Shown in pieces: positions 10,938 through 21,897 of a stretch of DNA of 64,000 nt; position 1 is the stretch's first letter; each line of letters begins with the position of its first letter. Position numbers and translations under genes: made by a program. The notes under the pieces are model-generated. The model saw only the letters and a list, made by a program, of their open reading frames with translations. It had not been told where the DNA came from and did not search any database. The stretch comes from Fragilaria crotonensis. Its lineage: Eukaryota; Bacillariophyta; Fragilariophyceae; Fragilariales; Fragilariaceae. The DNA lies in contig JAKSYS010000130.1 of the NCBI GenBank assembly GCA_022925895.1, positions 1 through 64,000 on the forward strand, read 5' to 3'.

Positions 10938-12278
10938 TTGGACAAAAAGGATCGTTTAGCTCTGATTGCAGCTGCGACTGAGAAGAAGGAAGCTACATAC
11001 TTCACGCCGTTGGCGTTGACCATCGATGATGAGTCAAAATTAGATGACTGTTATAACATCGGAACGAAGATTGAGAAGGTCGAAGCACGCCACCGTCTGT
11101 ATGATATGCATGACGTCTTCACCGTGGTTGTGCCTGAGGCAGACGGAAAGACCCTCAAGATGGAAGCCTACAATCTCTACTCCGAGTATGCGAACGTGAC
11201 TGCGGACATGGTCGCCGCTAGTAACAAGTGGTACAACTCCTGGCCAGTCGGTGATACATGGCAGGAAAACCTGAACTGGACACACCAGTTTTTCGAGATG
11301 AACGTCGCTCAAGAGTTGGCGGAGAAGATCAACGAAGTCTACATGCAATACCCAAGGGAGTCTCGCGGAGGACCGTTGTACTTCGTGCTTCTTATGAATC
11401 AACTCCTCAGCCAGACAGAGGAAGCCGTGCTGGCCCTGCAATCAAGGTTGAAGAAGTTAGATTTGAAGAACATCCCTGGCGAAAACGTAGACAAGGCTAT
11501 AAGCCTCGCACGAGCGGCAATAATCCGTCTCGACACTTTCAACAAGACACCAGAAGATCTCGTTCGCAGTCTCCTCAAGACATTCCAAACAACGAGCGTG
11601 CCATCGTTCAACGAAATCTTCAAGCACATGGAAAAACAGCGTTTGTTGAGCCAAGCCCTAAGCGGCATCACGAAGCCTCAAGACGAGTTGACTGCGGCTG
11701 GAATCTTCCGCGTTGCCTCGTCGCAGTACCGACTCCTTTGGGAAGAAGGTTCGTGGACCGGTGTTCGTACGAAGGGAGAAGCAATTTTCAGCGCTACAGG
11801 GAAGGGTGGTGTTTGTTGGAACTGCGGAAACCACGATCATCAGCTTCCAGACTGCAAGCTTCCAAGAGACGACAAGAAAATCACGGCGAATCGTCTCGCT
11901 CATCGCAAAGCGGCTCGCGAAGCGAAGGGAGCGAAAGGTCCAAACGGACCTGGGGTGCCCGCGAAGACCAACGGGGCGTCGCCTGCACCAGGAAAGTGGA
12001 GAGCACCCACTGCCGAGGAGAAGAATCGGCGCGTTATCGACGGCAAGCCGATGTGGTGGAACAAGAAGATGAGACGTTGGGTTCCCGACACCAAGGTTCC
12101 AGGGGGGAATGCAGCAACAGCTTCTACAGCTGCTCCTACCCCTGCACCGACTCAAGTCATACCACCGCCTCCAACCCAACAAGTACCTTCTCCAAGAGAT
12201 CCGGCAACTCTTGCCGCGTATAGAAACGCCTATGCCAGTCTCTACGCGAGCGCCCTCCAACAACTTGAAACCGCCTGA
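10938..12278 (+). CDS. Gag part of the first Copia element
   Basis: Open frame of about 440 residues without a clear ATG at its left edge. A CCHC zinc knuckle (CWNCGNHDHQLPDCK) lies at about 11814-11860, after a helical capsid-like region. It is followed by a lysine/alanine-rich and then a proline-rich tail. In Copia elements this protein forms the particle and binds the RNA. Fossil part of the element described at 10314-16806. Confidence 0.8.
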   Translation: MDKKDRLALIAAATEKKEATYFTPLALTIDDESKLDDCYNIGTKIEKVEARHRLYDMHDVFTVVVPEADGKTLKMEAYNLYSEYANVTADMVAASNKWYNSWPVGDTWQENLNWTHQFFEMNVAQELAEKINEVYMQYPRESRGGPLYFVLLMNQLLSQTEEAVLALQSRLKKLDLKNIPGENVDKAISLARAAIIRLDTFNKTPEDLVRSLLKTFQTTSVPSFNEIFKHMEKQRLLSQALSGITKPQDELTAAGIFRVASSQYRLLWEEGSWTGVRTKGEAIFSATGKGGVCWNCGNHDHQLPDCKLPRDDKKITANRLAHRKAAREAKGAKGPNGPGVPAKTNGASPAPGKWRAPTAEEKNRRVIDGKPMWWNKKMRRWVPDTKVPGGNAATASTAAPTPAPTQVIPPPPTQQVPSPRDPATLAAYRNAYASLYASALQQLETA

Positions 12279-12699
12279 CGGTCCGGCGGCCGCTGGCTTC
12301 TGCGATGCGCGAAGACCAGTGTAGGCCACTTCAACTTTGCTTTCCGTCCTGGGAGGGATACTACCCAGGGCAGTCACGCATACATTTTGTGCCAGCTGCT
12401 GCTTCAATGCTGCGCTTGGTACCTTACCTTCCTGATGACATTTGCGGTAGGAACCGCAACAACTTTGGAAACGGAAACAACACACCATGAAACCGGGTCT
12501 TTACCCTCATCTGCAGGTCACGCACCGTGTGGTGTACTCCGGCGTCGGGGGGGGGGGTGGTTACTACGCGCTCTACGCACACGCTGCTCCCTGCATGCTA
12601 CGCCACTCCACCTCAGCACCCAACGTCGGAAACAAGAACGCCTGCCCTATACGTTCGGTCCATTTGCCTCGCACTTCACCTCGATGACCCAGGCTCCAC

Positions 12700-13229
12700 G
12701 ACTTCGCTCCATGTCGTACCCGAACGACTCGGGTCCTCGCACAACCAAGCCAACGTGTCTGCACACAACACCTTCCGACTACCCGATTGTCATCGACACG
12801 GGAGCGTCGATATCTGTGTCCCCGAACATAAACGATTTCGTCGACGGGATCTCCGAGGCGAATGTTCACGATCTCAAGGGACTCAATCACAGTACTAGTA
12901 AAGTACACGGTATGGGTATGGTGGAGTGGACTATCTACGATGTCTACCACTCAGTGCAAACGATACGAACAATGGCCTTTTACGTTCCCGATGCGACTAT
13001 CAGGCTCTTTTCACCGCAGACGTACTTCTTCGAAGGTGGCGGAAGAGGACACTTGCTGCACTGTGACAAAGATCAGGCAATTCTACTGCTAAATAACGGT
13101 GACAAGCTTACGTTCCCGTACAACTGTGGGACTATTCTCCCTTTCATGCTACCAGCGACAAAGACAAAGGCCGACAAGTTAAAGAAGCATAGCGGGACTG
13201 ACTCATGCCAATGTAACGTCGTTTTCTGA
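12700..13229 (+). pseudogene. Aspartic protease part of the first Copia element
   Basis: The aspartic protease active-site motif VIDTGAS is at about 12788-12808. This is the position expected between Gag and integrase in Copia elements. The region upstream contains a run of guanines near 12550. Fossil. Confidence 0.7.
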
Positions 13230-13242
13230 TCCTGACTCTCTG

Positions 13243-15666
13243 ATGAGTTTAATGACCGTTGCCGACAAGGCGAACCAGAACCTGACTGCTGCTCAGAAGG
13301 AACTACTTCACTGGCACGACTGGAAACTTGGACAATGTAACTTTCAGTGGATCCAGGCGCTTGCCGCGAAACCGTTAGACGAGAACGGAACGGCACTACT
13401 CCAGACGAAACACAAGATATCAGTCGCACTTGCTCCCCTTTGCGCTGCCTGTCAGTTGGCTAAACAAAAGCGTCGCAGCGCTGATGTCGCAACCGAGATG
13501 AAGTTGGAAGACCGAGACATGCTACTCAAACAAAACAACACGGAACCCGGCGACTGCGTTTCTATAGATCAATACGCCTCCACGGTACTCGGACGACTGC
13601 CTCATACAAGAGGAAAGGAGAAGAAGGACGAAAAGTTCAATGGTGGGACAGTGTTCGTAGACCACGCAACCGGTTACGTACACCTCGAACATCAAGTTTC
13701 CATGCGTGCCGGAGAGACGATTGCCTCCAAAACTGCTTTCGAGAGGTTTGCCATGCAACACGGAGTTCAAGTGAAGCGATACCGAGCAGACAATCATCCG
13801 TTTGGATCAAAGGAGTTCCAAGAATCATTGGACTCAACTCGGCAGACTTTAACCTTCTCCGGTGTCGGGGCTAAACATCAAAATGGTGTAGCCGAGCGTG
13901 CTATACAAACGATAACCTCGTGGGCACGCGCAATGATGTTGCACTCTATCCTTCATTGGCCCGAGTCGGCAAACTTGGAACTATGGCCCTTTGCCATGGC
14001 ACACGCCGTCTACCTTTGGAATCATATCCCGCGTAAGGATATCAAGAAATCACCATACGAGCTGTTCACGAAATCGGTTATGCCCTCCGAAATGTATCTA
14101 CAACGACAGCACGTGTGGGGCTGTCCGACGTACGTGTTAGACCCCAAGCTTCAAGACGGAAAGAAGCTACCAAAATGGGACTCGAGAGTACGACGAGGAC
14201 AGTTCCTTGGGTTTTCACAGCAGCATTCAAGTACAATCGGCCTGATTTTGAATCATCTGACGGGGTCAGTTACCCCACAGTATCATTGTGTGTACGATGA
14301 CTTATTCACGACCGTTCCAAACGGTGTAACAGTTATGCCGTTTGACACTACAGAGTTCGATCCGGAAACGTGGGAGCGATTAATTTCGAACGGCGGCCAC
14401 GAGCGAGTCGACTGGGTCGGAAACGACGCGTTAAGCCTTGACCCAGACTGGATGACGGAGGCCGAGCTACAAGCATTACGACAGCCGGCGCCGAGAACTG
14501 GCGATCACGAAGGTCCCCTTAGGTCATTTCCAAGGGAGCCAACAACTCCAAGCACGGTTGGAGATGATGACCTAAGGGAGGACCCAGCATCTCGAACTCC
14601 GAGGACGCCACTCACTCCTATACCATCAAGAGTTACGTTCGAACCGGGCACTGCTCCGCCTGTTCGTGACCTTGCAATGGATTTTGAAGGCGAACGCGAT
14701 GAGGCACCAACGTCCGAACGACAAATACGGCACTCGCCACCACCTTCATCCCCGACGCGCAGGTCAACGCGTGATCGAAAACCGAATCGTAAGTTCAGAG
14801 GCGATGAATGGGTTAACTACCAGAAGAGCCGTGTGGCTAAGCAACGAGTCCGAACCGGGTTACTGAACGAGCAGTACCTGCAAAGCTTGGATTGGAATAT
14901 GGTGATAAGCCAACTAAAGACGGGACACTGGAAAGCAATGGCTACCTGCTTAGATTTAAATACAACTCGCGAAGGACATTTGCTCTCGATGCACCCGCTA
15001 TCTCTTGCTGCAAAGGCAAATGCGGAAGATAATCCGCGATGGAACGAAGCCATGAACGGTCCGAACGCCGAAGGTTTTTGGGACGCCATGTGCAAAGAGG
15101 TCACTACTTTGACGGATCAGAAGGACGCCTGGGAAGTTGTGTTGCGAGAAGCATGGATGAACGTGCTACCGAGCACGTGGGCGTTCAAATGCAAGAGATT
15201 TCCTGACGGACTCATCAAGAAGTTGAAAGCACGATTTTGCGTAAGAGGAGACAAACAACTAGAAGGGGTAGACTTCTTCGAGACCTTCGCTCCGGTTGTG
15301 AGCTGGTCAACGATACGCCTGATGCTCATACTATCTCTGGTTCTGGGTCTCGCTACACGCCAAGTCGACTACACTGCAGCTTTCTTACACGCACCGATCG
15401 ACGAGGACGTCTACGTTGAGATGCCACGTGGTTTTTCCGAACCCGGTAAGGTTTTAAAGTTGAAGAAATCCCTCTACGGCCTTAAACAAGCGCCAAGGAA
15501 CTTCTTTCAACACTTGAAGAGCAAGCTGGAGCAATTGGTTTTACTTCTTCCTCGGCCGATCCATGCCTCTTCATTTCCGAGAGAGTTATTTGTATCGTCT
15601 ACGTTGACGACACACTGCTGTTCTCCCCTCGACAAGAGTACATCGACGACGTTCTGTCAAAACTGA
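13243..15666 (+). pseudogene. Integrase and start of reverse transcriptase, first Copia element
   Basis: An HHCC-type zinc site (HWHDWKLG with a downstream CAACQ) is at about 13309-13455. The integrase core acids sit in SIDQYAS (about 13562), RADNHPFG (about 13783) and NGVAERAIQT (about 13880). A proline- and arginine-rich linker follows. The Copia RT then begins around 15180 with AFKCKRFPDG, VDYTAAFLHAPIDEDVYVEM and YGLKQAPR (about 15475). The RT active-site box YVDDTLLFS can be read near 15600. Part of a broken element. Confidence 0.85.
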
Positions 15667-15743
15667 AGGAAGAAGAGCTTGACCTCGAAGAGGAGGATGA
15701 CGTCGCCGGTTTCCTGGGAGTAAAAGAGAACGGTCAGATCCAC

Positions 15744-16350
15744 ATGACTCAACTGGGACTGATCGACCGCATTATAGATGCGCTAGGGTGCGACTCGCTA
15801 CCTGGAAAACGTACTCCTGCCGAACACGGCGCCCTCGGTTCTGACAACAAGGGAGGAGATCCGCCGCAGGCAACATTCTCGTATGCGAGCGTGATCGGTA
15901 TGTTACAATACCTGCCTACAAGCGCACACGCGACCTGATATTACGTTGGCCGTGAGCCAATGTGCGCGTTTCATACATTCGACTCGTCGTTCACACGAGT
16001 TGGCGCTGATACGTATCGGACAATATCTTAAACTGACGAGAACGAGAGGTTTGACTTTGCGCCCTACAACTACAATGAGCATCGACTGCTATGTCGACGC
16101 AGACTTTGCTGGTCTCTGGGGATTCGAAGATCCTCAAGATCCCACTTGCGTGAAGAGTCGAACTGGTTATGTCCTATGCCTTGCGGGATGTCCAATCATC
16201 TGGGCAAGCAAGCTACAGTCCGACATCGCTCTATCTACCATGGAAGCGGAGTATAACGCTCTGTCTATGGCACTTAGGAACTACTTCCGCTTAAGCGTGG
16301 TAGAAACTGTGGCAGGAGCGGTTCAAATACCCTTTCAACAACCGCCATGA
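15744..16350 (+). pseudogene. RT end and RNase H part of the first Copia element
   Basis: Contains the Copia RNase H signatures CYVDADFAGLW (about 16085-16120) and STMEAEYNALS (about 16236-16268). It is followed by the end of pol and the right LTR. Fossil, broken. Confidence 0.8.
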
Positions 16351-16620
16351 GGGTGACTGTGGGAAGATTACGGGCACACTCACTTTGGCGAATTTGGACG
16401 GACGAATGACTCCACGTTCGAAACATTATGGAGTTAAATATCAGTGGTTTAGGAACACCTAAAGCCTAACTGCATCGAAGTCGTTAAAATTGATACCGAC
16501 GATCAACGAAGCAGACATTCTTACGAAAGCCCTGCGTACGCACAAGTTCGAACATAATCGACGCCAGCTAATGGGTTGGTCAGCTACACTTTGGGGAAGC
16601 CAGTTGCGCTCGAAAGGGAG

Positions 16621-16806
16621 TGTGAAGATACTGGCTAATACGGTGCGATACCACGCTAGTCCGGGAATAGCCCGACTACGTGTTCATCAGAGCCGTTACA
16701 CATGATTGTATGGTCGAGCTTACTGTTTCGCCAAACTGCAATCGTCGAGTCTTTAGAATCTCAGAATTAGCTTATAATATTTAGTTTTATGAAGTATATC
16801 TTCGCA
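16621..16806 (+). repeat. 3' LTR of the first Copia element
   Basis: Direct repeat of 10314-10502, preceded by the purine tract GAAAGGGAG. Confidence 0.93.
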
Positions 16807-17061
16807 AACAGGATCACAAGTCGACAGGAACACAGCGTGCACCGTGCATTCTGTGTGTGGGCTCACTCGTGTAGAGTGCAGTAGCTGGGACTGGTAGTAC
16901 ACGAGTATACATAGGAAGACGTTGCGTGCCTAAGTGGCGACTGTATACAGTACAGCTCTTGGAGAGCGCCACGTTGAAGGAAACCGTTATTGATATTTTC
17001 AGAATAGGTCGATGATCGATGACTCTTTGGGGGAAATTTGGAAGATTTTGATTGGTGCAAG

Positions 17062-17623
17062 CAGGCTTTGGAAAAATAATACTGCAGTAAAAGTACACCG
17101 TATACTGCAGTGCAGTATACGGTTTACTGCAGCTCTGTGAGCCGTATACCGTAATACTGCAGCTCGGCTCGCAGTAGTATTACGGTTCACTGCAGCTCCA
17201 ACGAAATACGGTGATACTGCAGCTTCGTGCCGTAGTATACTGTAGCCCCAAGAACAATACTACGGTATTCGCAGTATTTCGAATACTGCTGCGTGACTTG
17301 CAGTACATTTATCGTGTATGTAGTTGGAGTACCACTATCGTATCAAACATGAACCCTACGAATGCTCGGAATTCGGAGTACAGAACCCCGTACTGTCGTA
17401 CTGTTAGTGTTGCACAGTGCGCAGTATACGGTATGTTACTGCAGCTCCTATTGGAAGTAGTATCAGTATATACTGCAGCCCGTGGACATACTGCAGTACG
17501 TACTGCAGCTCGTAGACATACTGCAGTACGTACTGCTGCTCTGGGACACACTGCAGTACTGTACTGCAGCTCCGTAAAATGTAAATATGATACTGGTATG
17601 CAGTATTATTTTTCCAAAGCCTG
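17062..17623. mobile_element. Non-autonomous hAT-type MITE with 8-base target duplication
   Basis: The two ends are perfect inverted repeats of about 25 bases. The left end begins CAGGCTTTGGAAAAATAA and continues TACTGCA; the right end is its reverse complement, finishing CCAAAGCCTG at 17623. Both sides are flanked by the 8-base direct repeat GGTGCAAG (17054-17061 and 17624-17631). An 8-base duplication and CAGG tips are typical of the hAT superfamily. The 562-base interior codes for nothing and is made of imperfect TACTGCAG-containing palindromes and tandem units, for example a 12-base-arm palindrome at 17098-17122 and units of about 34 bases from about 17465 to 17575. The ends and duplication are seen directly; the hAT assignment is inference from them. 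Confidence 0.85.
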
Positions 17624-17631
17624 GGTGCAAG

Positions 17632-18896
17632 TGCTCTATTAGCGCATTAGGCATATTGGAATATTCGTTTGAAGCACTTTCTGGTACATGGTAAAACTCC
17701 AAAACTCCAAACTCCGGGAGTTTTCCGCAACGTCGGCTTGTATTCGCTCATCGATCAAGGACACCTCTGATCTCTGATTGTACACCAGTATCTCTTATAT
17801 TTTACCAGTGTCTTGTCCAACACCATCCTCTAAATGAAGCTCAATTTAACATGAGAATATCAAAATGTCATACTGGAAAGGGATAGTAATCGAAAACGTG
17901 CAATATTTGGAGGCTTGGGAGCAAATAACTTGTACGGAAGACACTCTTCGTAGCCAATCGCTTCGCGGCCACTGGCTTCACTGAAGTACTAGCTAGTACA
18001 GTAGCCAGTAGCCAGGGAGAGCATTTCCACAAAAAAATGTAAGAATTGGTGTGATAATTGTACCGAAGGAAGTGATTCTTGATGGTACAGTACCTGGTAA
18101 TGAATGTTTAACCACAAATTCATTGTATTACGAATTCCATTTGTTTCTTGGTCGCATGTTTACTAAGGAATTCTCTCGTGATCTGATTGGACAATCGTCA
18201 GACCAATCGTTGAAGTGTTAAAACATTCAGATCATGGAAAAGTCAAAGAGGTTGGAAAATTACCAGAAGGACGTTTCGGCAACGCACCTCTGCTTAGTAT
18301 AAATCTTATGAGGAAGCTACGAGAAGTGTTTTGCCGGGATTTTCCATGATAACGTCTGCTCGATTTGGTGATGTCAATCGGATGGCATGTTGAGCTACGA
18401 GACGAAATCTACCGGTAGTGTTTCCGTTCCTCGCACAGTCACCAAACGGACTGATATATCGAGTACTGTGGGTCATTGTAATCGAGATGACTCGGCACGA
18501 TGCTGACATTGTAATCGAGATGACACATGACTCGGCACGATGGAGACATTGTAATGGGACATTAGACATTACTCGAGTGCTCGAGTAGACATTAGCCATC
18601 GCAACATATGATAAGAAATACCGAGACGGTAACCGCGCAATATTCAATACTCACAAGGTGTTGTGTTGGACCGATTATCCTCTCGGTGCACTAACAGGCC
18701 AATACGACTTCCCTCGTAACATACAAACTGCACCCTCTACTTTATCAATTGTATCACCTTCAGGGTGGTGATCCTTTTGCCGTTCCATTGTCGTATCTTG
18801 GTGACATCGGTGCCTTGTGTCCATATTCGACCGAGAACACCTCTGCTTTCTGATACCAGAAGCTTCGAACTACCGGTAGATCGCCTCCATCTTCAG
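17632..18896. other. Spacer upstream of the galactosyltransferase
   Basis: About 1.26 kb with no convincing gene. At about 18473-18556 there are two or more imperfect copies of a unit containing CATTGTAATCGAGATGAC and ACTCGGCACGATG. A palindromic CTCGAGTGCTCGAG block is near 18573. Confidence 0.5.
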
Positions 18897-20363
18897 ATGA
18901 TCATGATGGGGACGAATATCAACACATCCGAGATGAGGAGATGTAACGGACGCATTGGTCGCGGACTCGCGCTCTTGTTTATGGTGGCATCGTCTGGATT
19001 GTTTCTGTTCCAGACGTGTTTTGATTCTTTCTCCTTGGACACCCATACCGGGAAAAGGAAAATGGCGGAGGCAGCAAGCGGCCGGAATGCTACAGCTACC
19101 GTTAGTGTGAAAAATGGCGGTGTGAGGTATGCATCTGATGCCAATGCCGATGCCTATGGAACAACGCATAGTGAAGCATTATCGATACTGAGCACCGCGT
19201 CCACAACAACGTCGACGTCAATGCAAACGTCGTCCTGGTATGGATGGCAACCCGAGATCCACCTCGAACCCGACTGCAAATGGGCACAATGCTTCGAAGA
19301 AAACCACGGTTGTCGGACTACATGTCGAGACGAACCAGACGCCATGGGTATCGCAACAACACCATTGGATATTCCTCACGATTGGGTTCCTGATGTCACC
19401 ATGTTGAGGCGCATGTTCCTTGCACAACAGGATGCCAACGGAAATCCTTGGCCTCCTCCGCTGTCCACAGAACTGTGCGAACCGTATCGTGACGAAAAGC
19501 ACGCCATCAACGCGATTCCGATTGTTGGCCAGCCTCTGCTCGGCACGACAGGTGGTCCAAAGATAATGTGCATGATCTACACCATGGCATCAGCGCACCC
19601 CACACGTGTTCGTGCCATTCGTGAAACGTGGGCAGGAGGTTGTGACGGCTTCTTGGCATTTTCGACCGAAAACGATCCACGGATTCCAGCCATTTCGATC
19701 CCACACGATGGAGAGGAAGCCTACATGAACATGTGGCAAAAGGTGCGGTCGATTTGGACGTATGTTGGCAAGCATTTTGCGGATGACTTTGATTTCTTCC
19801 ACCTTGGAGGAGATGATCTGTTTGTGCTGCCGCAAAATCTGCGATCCTATTTGGCCACTGTGGGATCGCCTGATTCACTTCTATATGCGGGGCGGCCCCT
19901 TAAGACTCATAACGGCATGAATATCACCTACAATTCGGGAGGTTCTGGGTACGTGTTGTCTCGTGGTACGCTGAAGCTGCTTGCCAATGGTGGTTTGAAT
20001 GATATACGGTGTGAACCAGAGCGTATTACGTCTATGGAAGACGTTTTGGTTGCACAGTGTTTAGACCTGGTCTTTGGCATTGGTTTGGCGGATACCCGCG
20101 ATGCTCAAGGGCGGCACCGATTTCATCCCTTTTCTCCAAGTTTTCACTACAACTTCCGTCCTGCTGGTTATTCTGAACATTGGTTTCACCTACAGACGCG
20201 TCACTTGGATGTCAAGCTTGGCGCCGAGTGCTGCGCCCCTGACAGCGTTGCCTTTCATTACCTGAACCAACCTGCCTTGATGCGACATATGTTCAGTATC
20301 TTGTATGATTCTCGTTGCAAATCTGACCATAGCGATGTGCAGCTGAACGTGGCAACAGATTGA
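18897..20363 (+). CDS. C1GalT1-like beta-1,3-galactosyltransferase (GT31/Fringe-like), type II membrane protein
   Basis: 488 residues. A short cytosolic N-terminus is followed by one hydrophobic segment (GLALLFMVASSGLFLFQ, about residues 22-38), a low-complexity Ser/Thr stem, then a luminal catalytic domain, the usual Golgi type II design. Catalytic-domain matches to animal core-1 beta3-galactosyltransferase are VRAIRETW, the metal-binding acidic motif GGDDLFVLPQNLRSYL, NSGGSGYVLSRG, MEDVLVAQCL, DTRDAQGRHRFHPF and CCAPDSVAFHYL. The family transfers galactose (or a related sugar) from a UDP-sugar onto O-linked sugars of proteins. The DxD metal motif of the family appears here as GDD. The start is the first in-frame ATG, and the frame is also open upstream without an ATG. 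The exact acceptor sugar is unknown. Single exon. Confidence 0.85.
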   Translation: MIMMGTNINTSEMRRCNGRIGRGLALLFMVASSGLFLFQTCFDSFSLDTHTGKRKMAEAASGRNATATVSVKNGGVRYASDANADAYGTTHSEALSILSTASTTTSTSMQTSSWYGWQPEIHLEPDCKWAQCFEENHGCRTTCRDEPDAMGIATTPLDIPHDWVPDVTMLRRMFLAQQDANGNPWPPPLSTELCEPYRDEKHAINAIPIVGQPLLGTTGGPKIMCMIYTMASAHPTRVRAIRETWAGGCDGFLAFSTENDPRIPAISIPHDGEEAYMNMWQKVRSIWTYVGKHFADDFDFFHLGGDDLFVLPQNLRSYLATVGSPDSLLYAGRPLKTHNGMNITYNSGGSGYVLSRGTLKLLANGGLNDIRCEPERITSMEDVLVAQCLDLVFGIGLADTRDAQGRHRFHPFSPSFHYNFRPAGYSEHWFHLQTRHLDVKLGAECCAPDSVAFHYLNQPALMRHMFSILYDSRCKSDHSDVQLNVATD

Positions 20364-21897
20364 CCAACACGCCTTTGCAGTGACGGAATGGTTGCAACCG
20401 CCTGAACAACTTCAAACTTATGGCTGCTTTGCATTGTAGGATTGCTTTCTAAGCAACAAAACACTGATGATAGCGATATAAGTGTTACATAGATCACGTA
20501 GTAAGGTTTTGAAATGGTAGATAGTAGATAGCGGTATTACAATACAACGATTTTAAGCTATCAAGTCACGGATCACCCATGCGGTCATAGGAGCCATTTA
20601 TGCTCCTTACCACCTCGTGACCGTCGGGATCATAGGAGCTTATGCCCCAATGACCCTTTCGATCCCGTTGGGATTTGGGAGCGCTGCTGCCATGAAGGAA
20701 CAGTTCTGACCTGCTCGAACCTGACACTTCGTCACACCCTCCCTCTCGCGCCCGACGGGTGTGGGGAGGTCACTGAAAGGCTTTCAGTACCGCTCCTACG
20801 TATTTTTACTGTCTACACTATTCAGTACGACACTGCATATTACACCAGTAAACAGTATACGTCGTACCGTTACTGTCATACGGGAATCAAATCCCACTCG
20901 GAAATTGTAACGATCGTTTTCACGTTGTTTGTCATGAAAACGATGGTTTTCTCATCCAACGCTTCGCCTTGTTCGCTCTCTTCAGACGCACTTGTCTACC
21001 GGCACTTGCTTTTCAGACGTACGTTGTTTTGTTTGTGTTCCTGAGTGTTCCTGAAGAACACTCAGAAAACAAAGTTGATCATCCATTGGTGATCAACAAT
21101 TTCACTCACAACTTGTCAACTGTTATTTTATTTAGCCTGCCCCCAATTTTAACAATGTAAAATTTTACTTGCAGCGCAACTGACCATGACAACTTTTTAC
21201 CCGCCATCATCATGGTTCAGTCCCCATGTCCCCATGTAAAGATAGCCGCCGGTGTACTCTACGGTAGTACCCGCTTGGCTATTGGCTACCGATGACGTCA
21301 ACATAGGACACTACATACGCCCACATACTGTAGTACCATCTACACGCAATGTAGCACCATCTACTTGCACGGTACCTACAGAGACCAGAGACTGCCGGTA
21401 GCACAGTAGCAGCGCCTACTAGAACTCTGCCATGGTGTCTACGTGCTCTGTACTTACACCTACTCGCACCGTAGTTCAGTATACCCGCCCCGTTGGCACA
21501 CACACGTGTACCGTCGCACCTGCTACTAGCACCCAGGCTTCCTCTGCCGATAGCGTAGCAGCCAGTACTCGTACCGTGGCACCGTCCGTCCACCGTTAGT
21601 AATGTACTGTTGCGACCAGTACCGTCACCGTGACGTCACCATCTGCCTGAGACCCCGGTCTGGCATGCGCCCGATAAAACCATAGTCTGAGAATCTATCA
21701 CGTCTGGACGGGGCGAAGGACAACATACACAGACATTCAGTCATGATTCCGCACCCACCGAATCTGATTCCAAGGAAGCATAGACCAACAACAAACGTCC
21801 TTGCACCTTGAAGCATAGACGTGTACTACTACACCGGTTGTATGCTCTTGTTCTTCTAAACTCTCATACGAGCAATAGTTGCAGACGTCTTGTTGAA
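20364..21897. other. Spacer with clustered hairpins between galactosyltransferase and ALG11
   Basis: About 1.5 kb without a recognisable gene. Three perfect stem-loops cluster at 20915-20942, 21041-21065 and 21074-21097. From about 21310 to 21600 it is rich in repeated TAGTACCATCTAC / TAGCACCATCTAC-like words. Confidence 0.5.

Larger units (their letters stand above)
10314..16806 (+). mobile_element. Ty1/Copia LTR retrotransposon, broken
   Basis: About 6.5 kb bounded by two direct repeats of 189 and 186 bases that begin TGTGAAG and end TTCGCA. Just inside the left LTR is a primer-binding-like site, GGTTATGAGCCCAATC. Just inside the right LTR is a purine tract, GAAAGGGAG. Gag, protease, integrase, reverse transcriptase and RNase H follow in the order integrase before RT, which defines Copia. 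The element is broken, with at least three interruptions of the pol region. The LTRs differ at roughly 4% of positions, which suggests a moderately recent insertion. No matching target duplication is visible (AGCAC on the left, AACAG on the right). Confidence 0.93.

Noticed and set aside
11258-12223. Plus-strand frame of 321 codons and the minus-strand frame 11658-12488
   Set aside because: Both overlap the gag part of the first Copia element in other frames and show Arg/Ser-rich shadow composition.
17211-17642. Open frame of 143 codons
   Set aside because: It lies within the palindromic interior and right end of the hAT-type MITE; Tyr/Thr/Val-rich composition follows from TACTGCAG repeats, not from coding selection.
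18765-18896. N-terminal extension of the galactosyltransferase
   Set aside because: The frame is open but has no ATG before 18897, and the membrane anchor sits correctly after the ATG at 18897.
21808-21897. N-terminal extension of ALG11
   Set aside because: Open but without an ATG; the ATG at 21898 precedes the expected membrane anchor.
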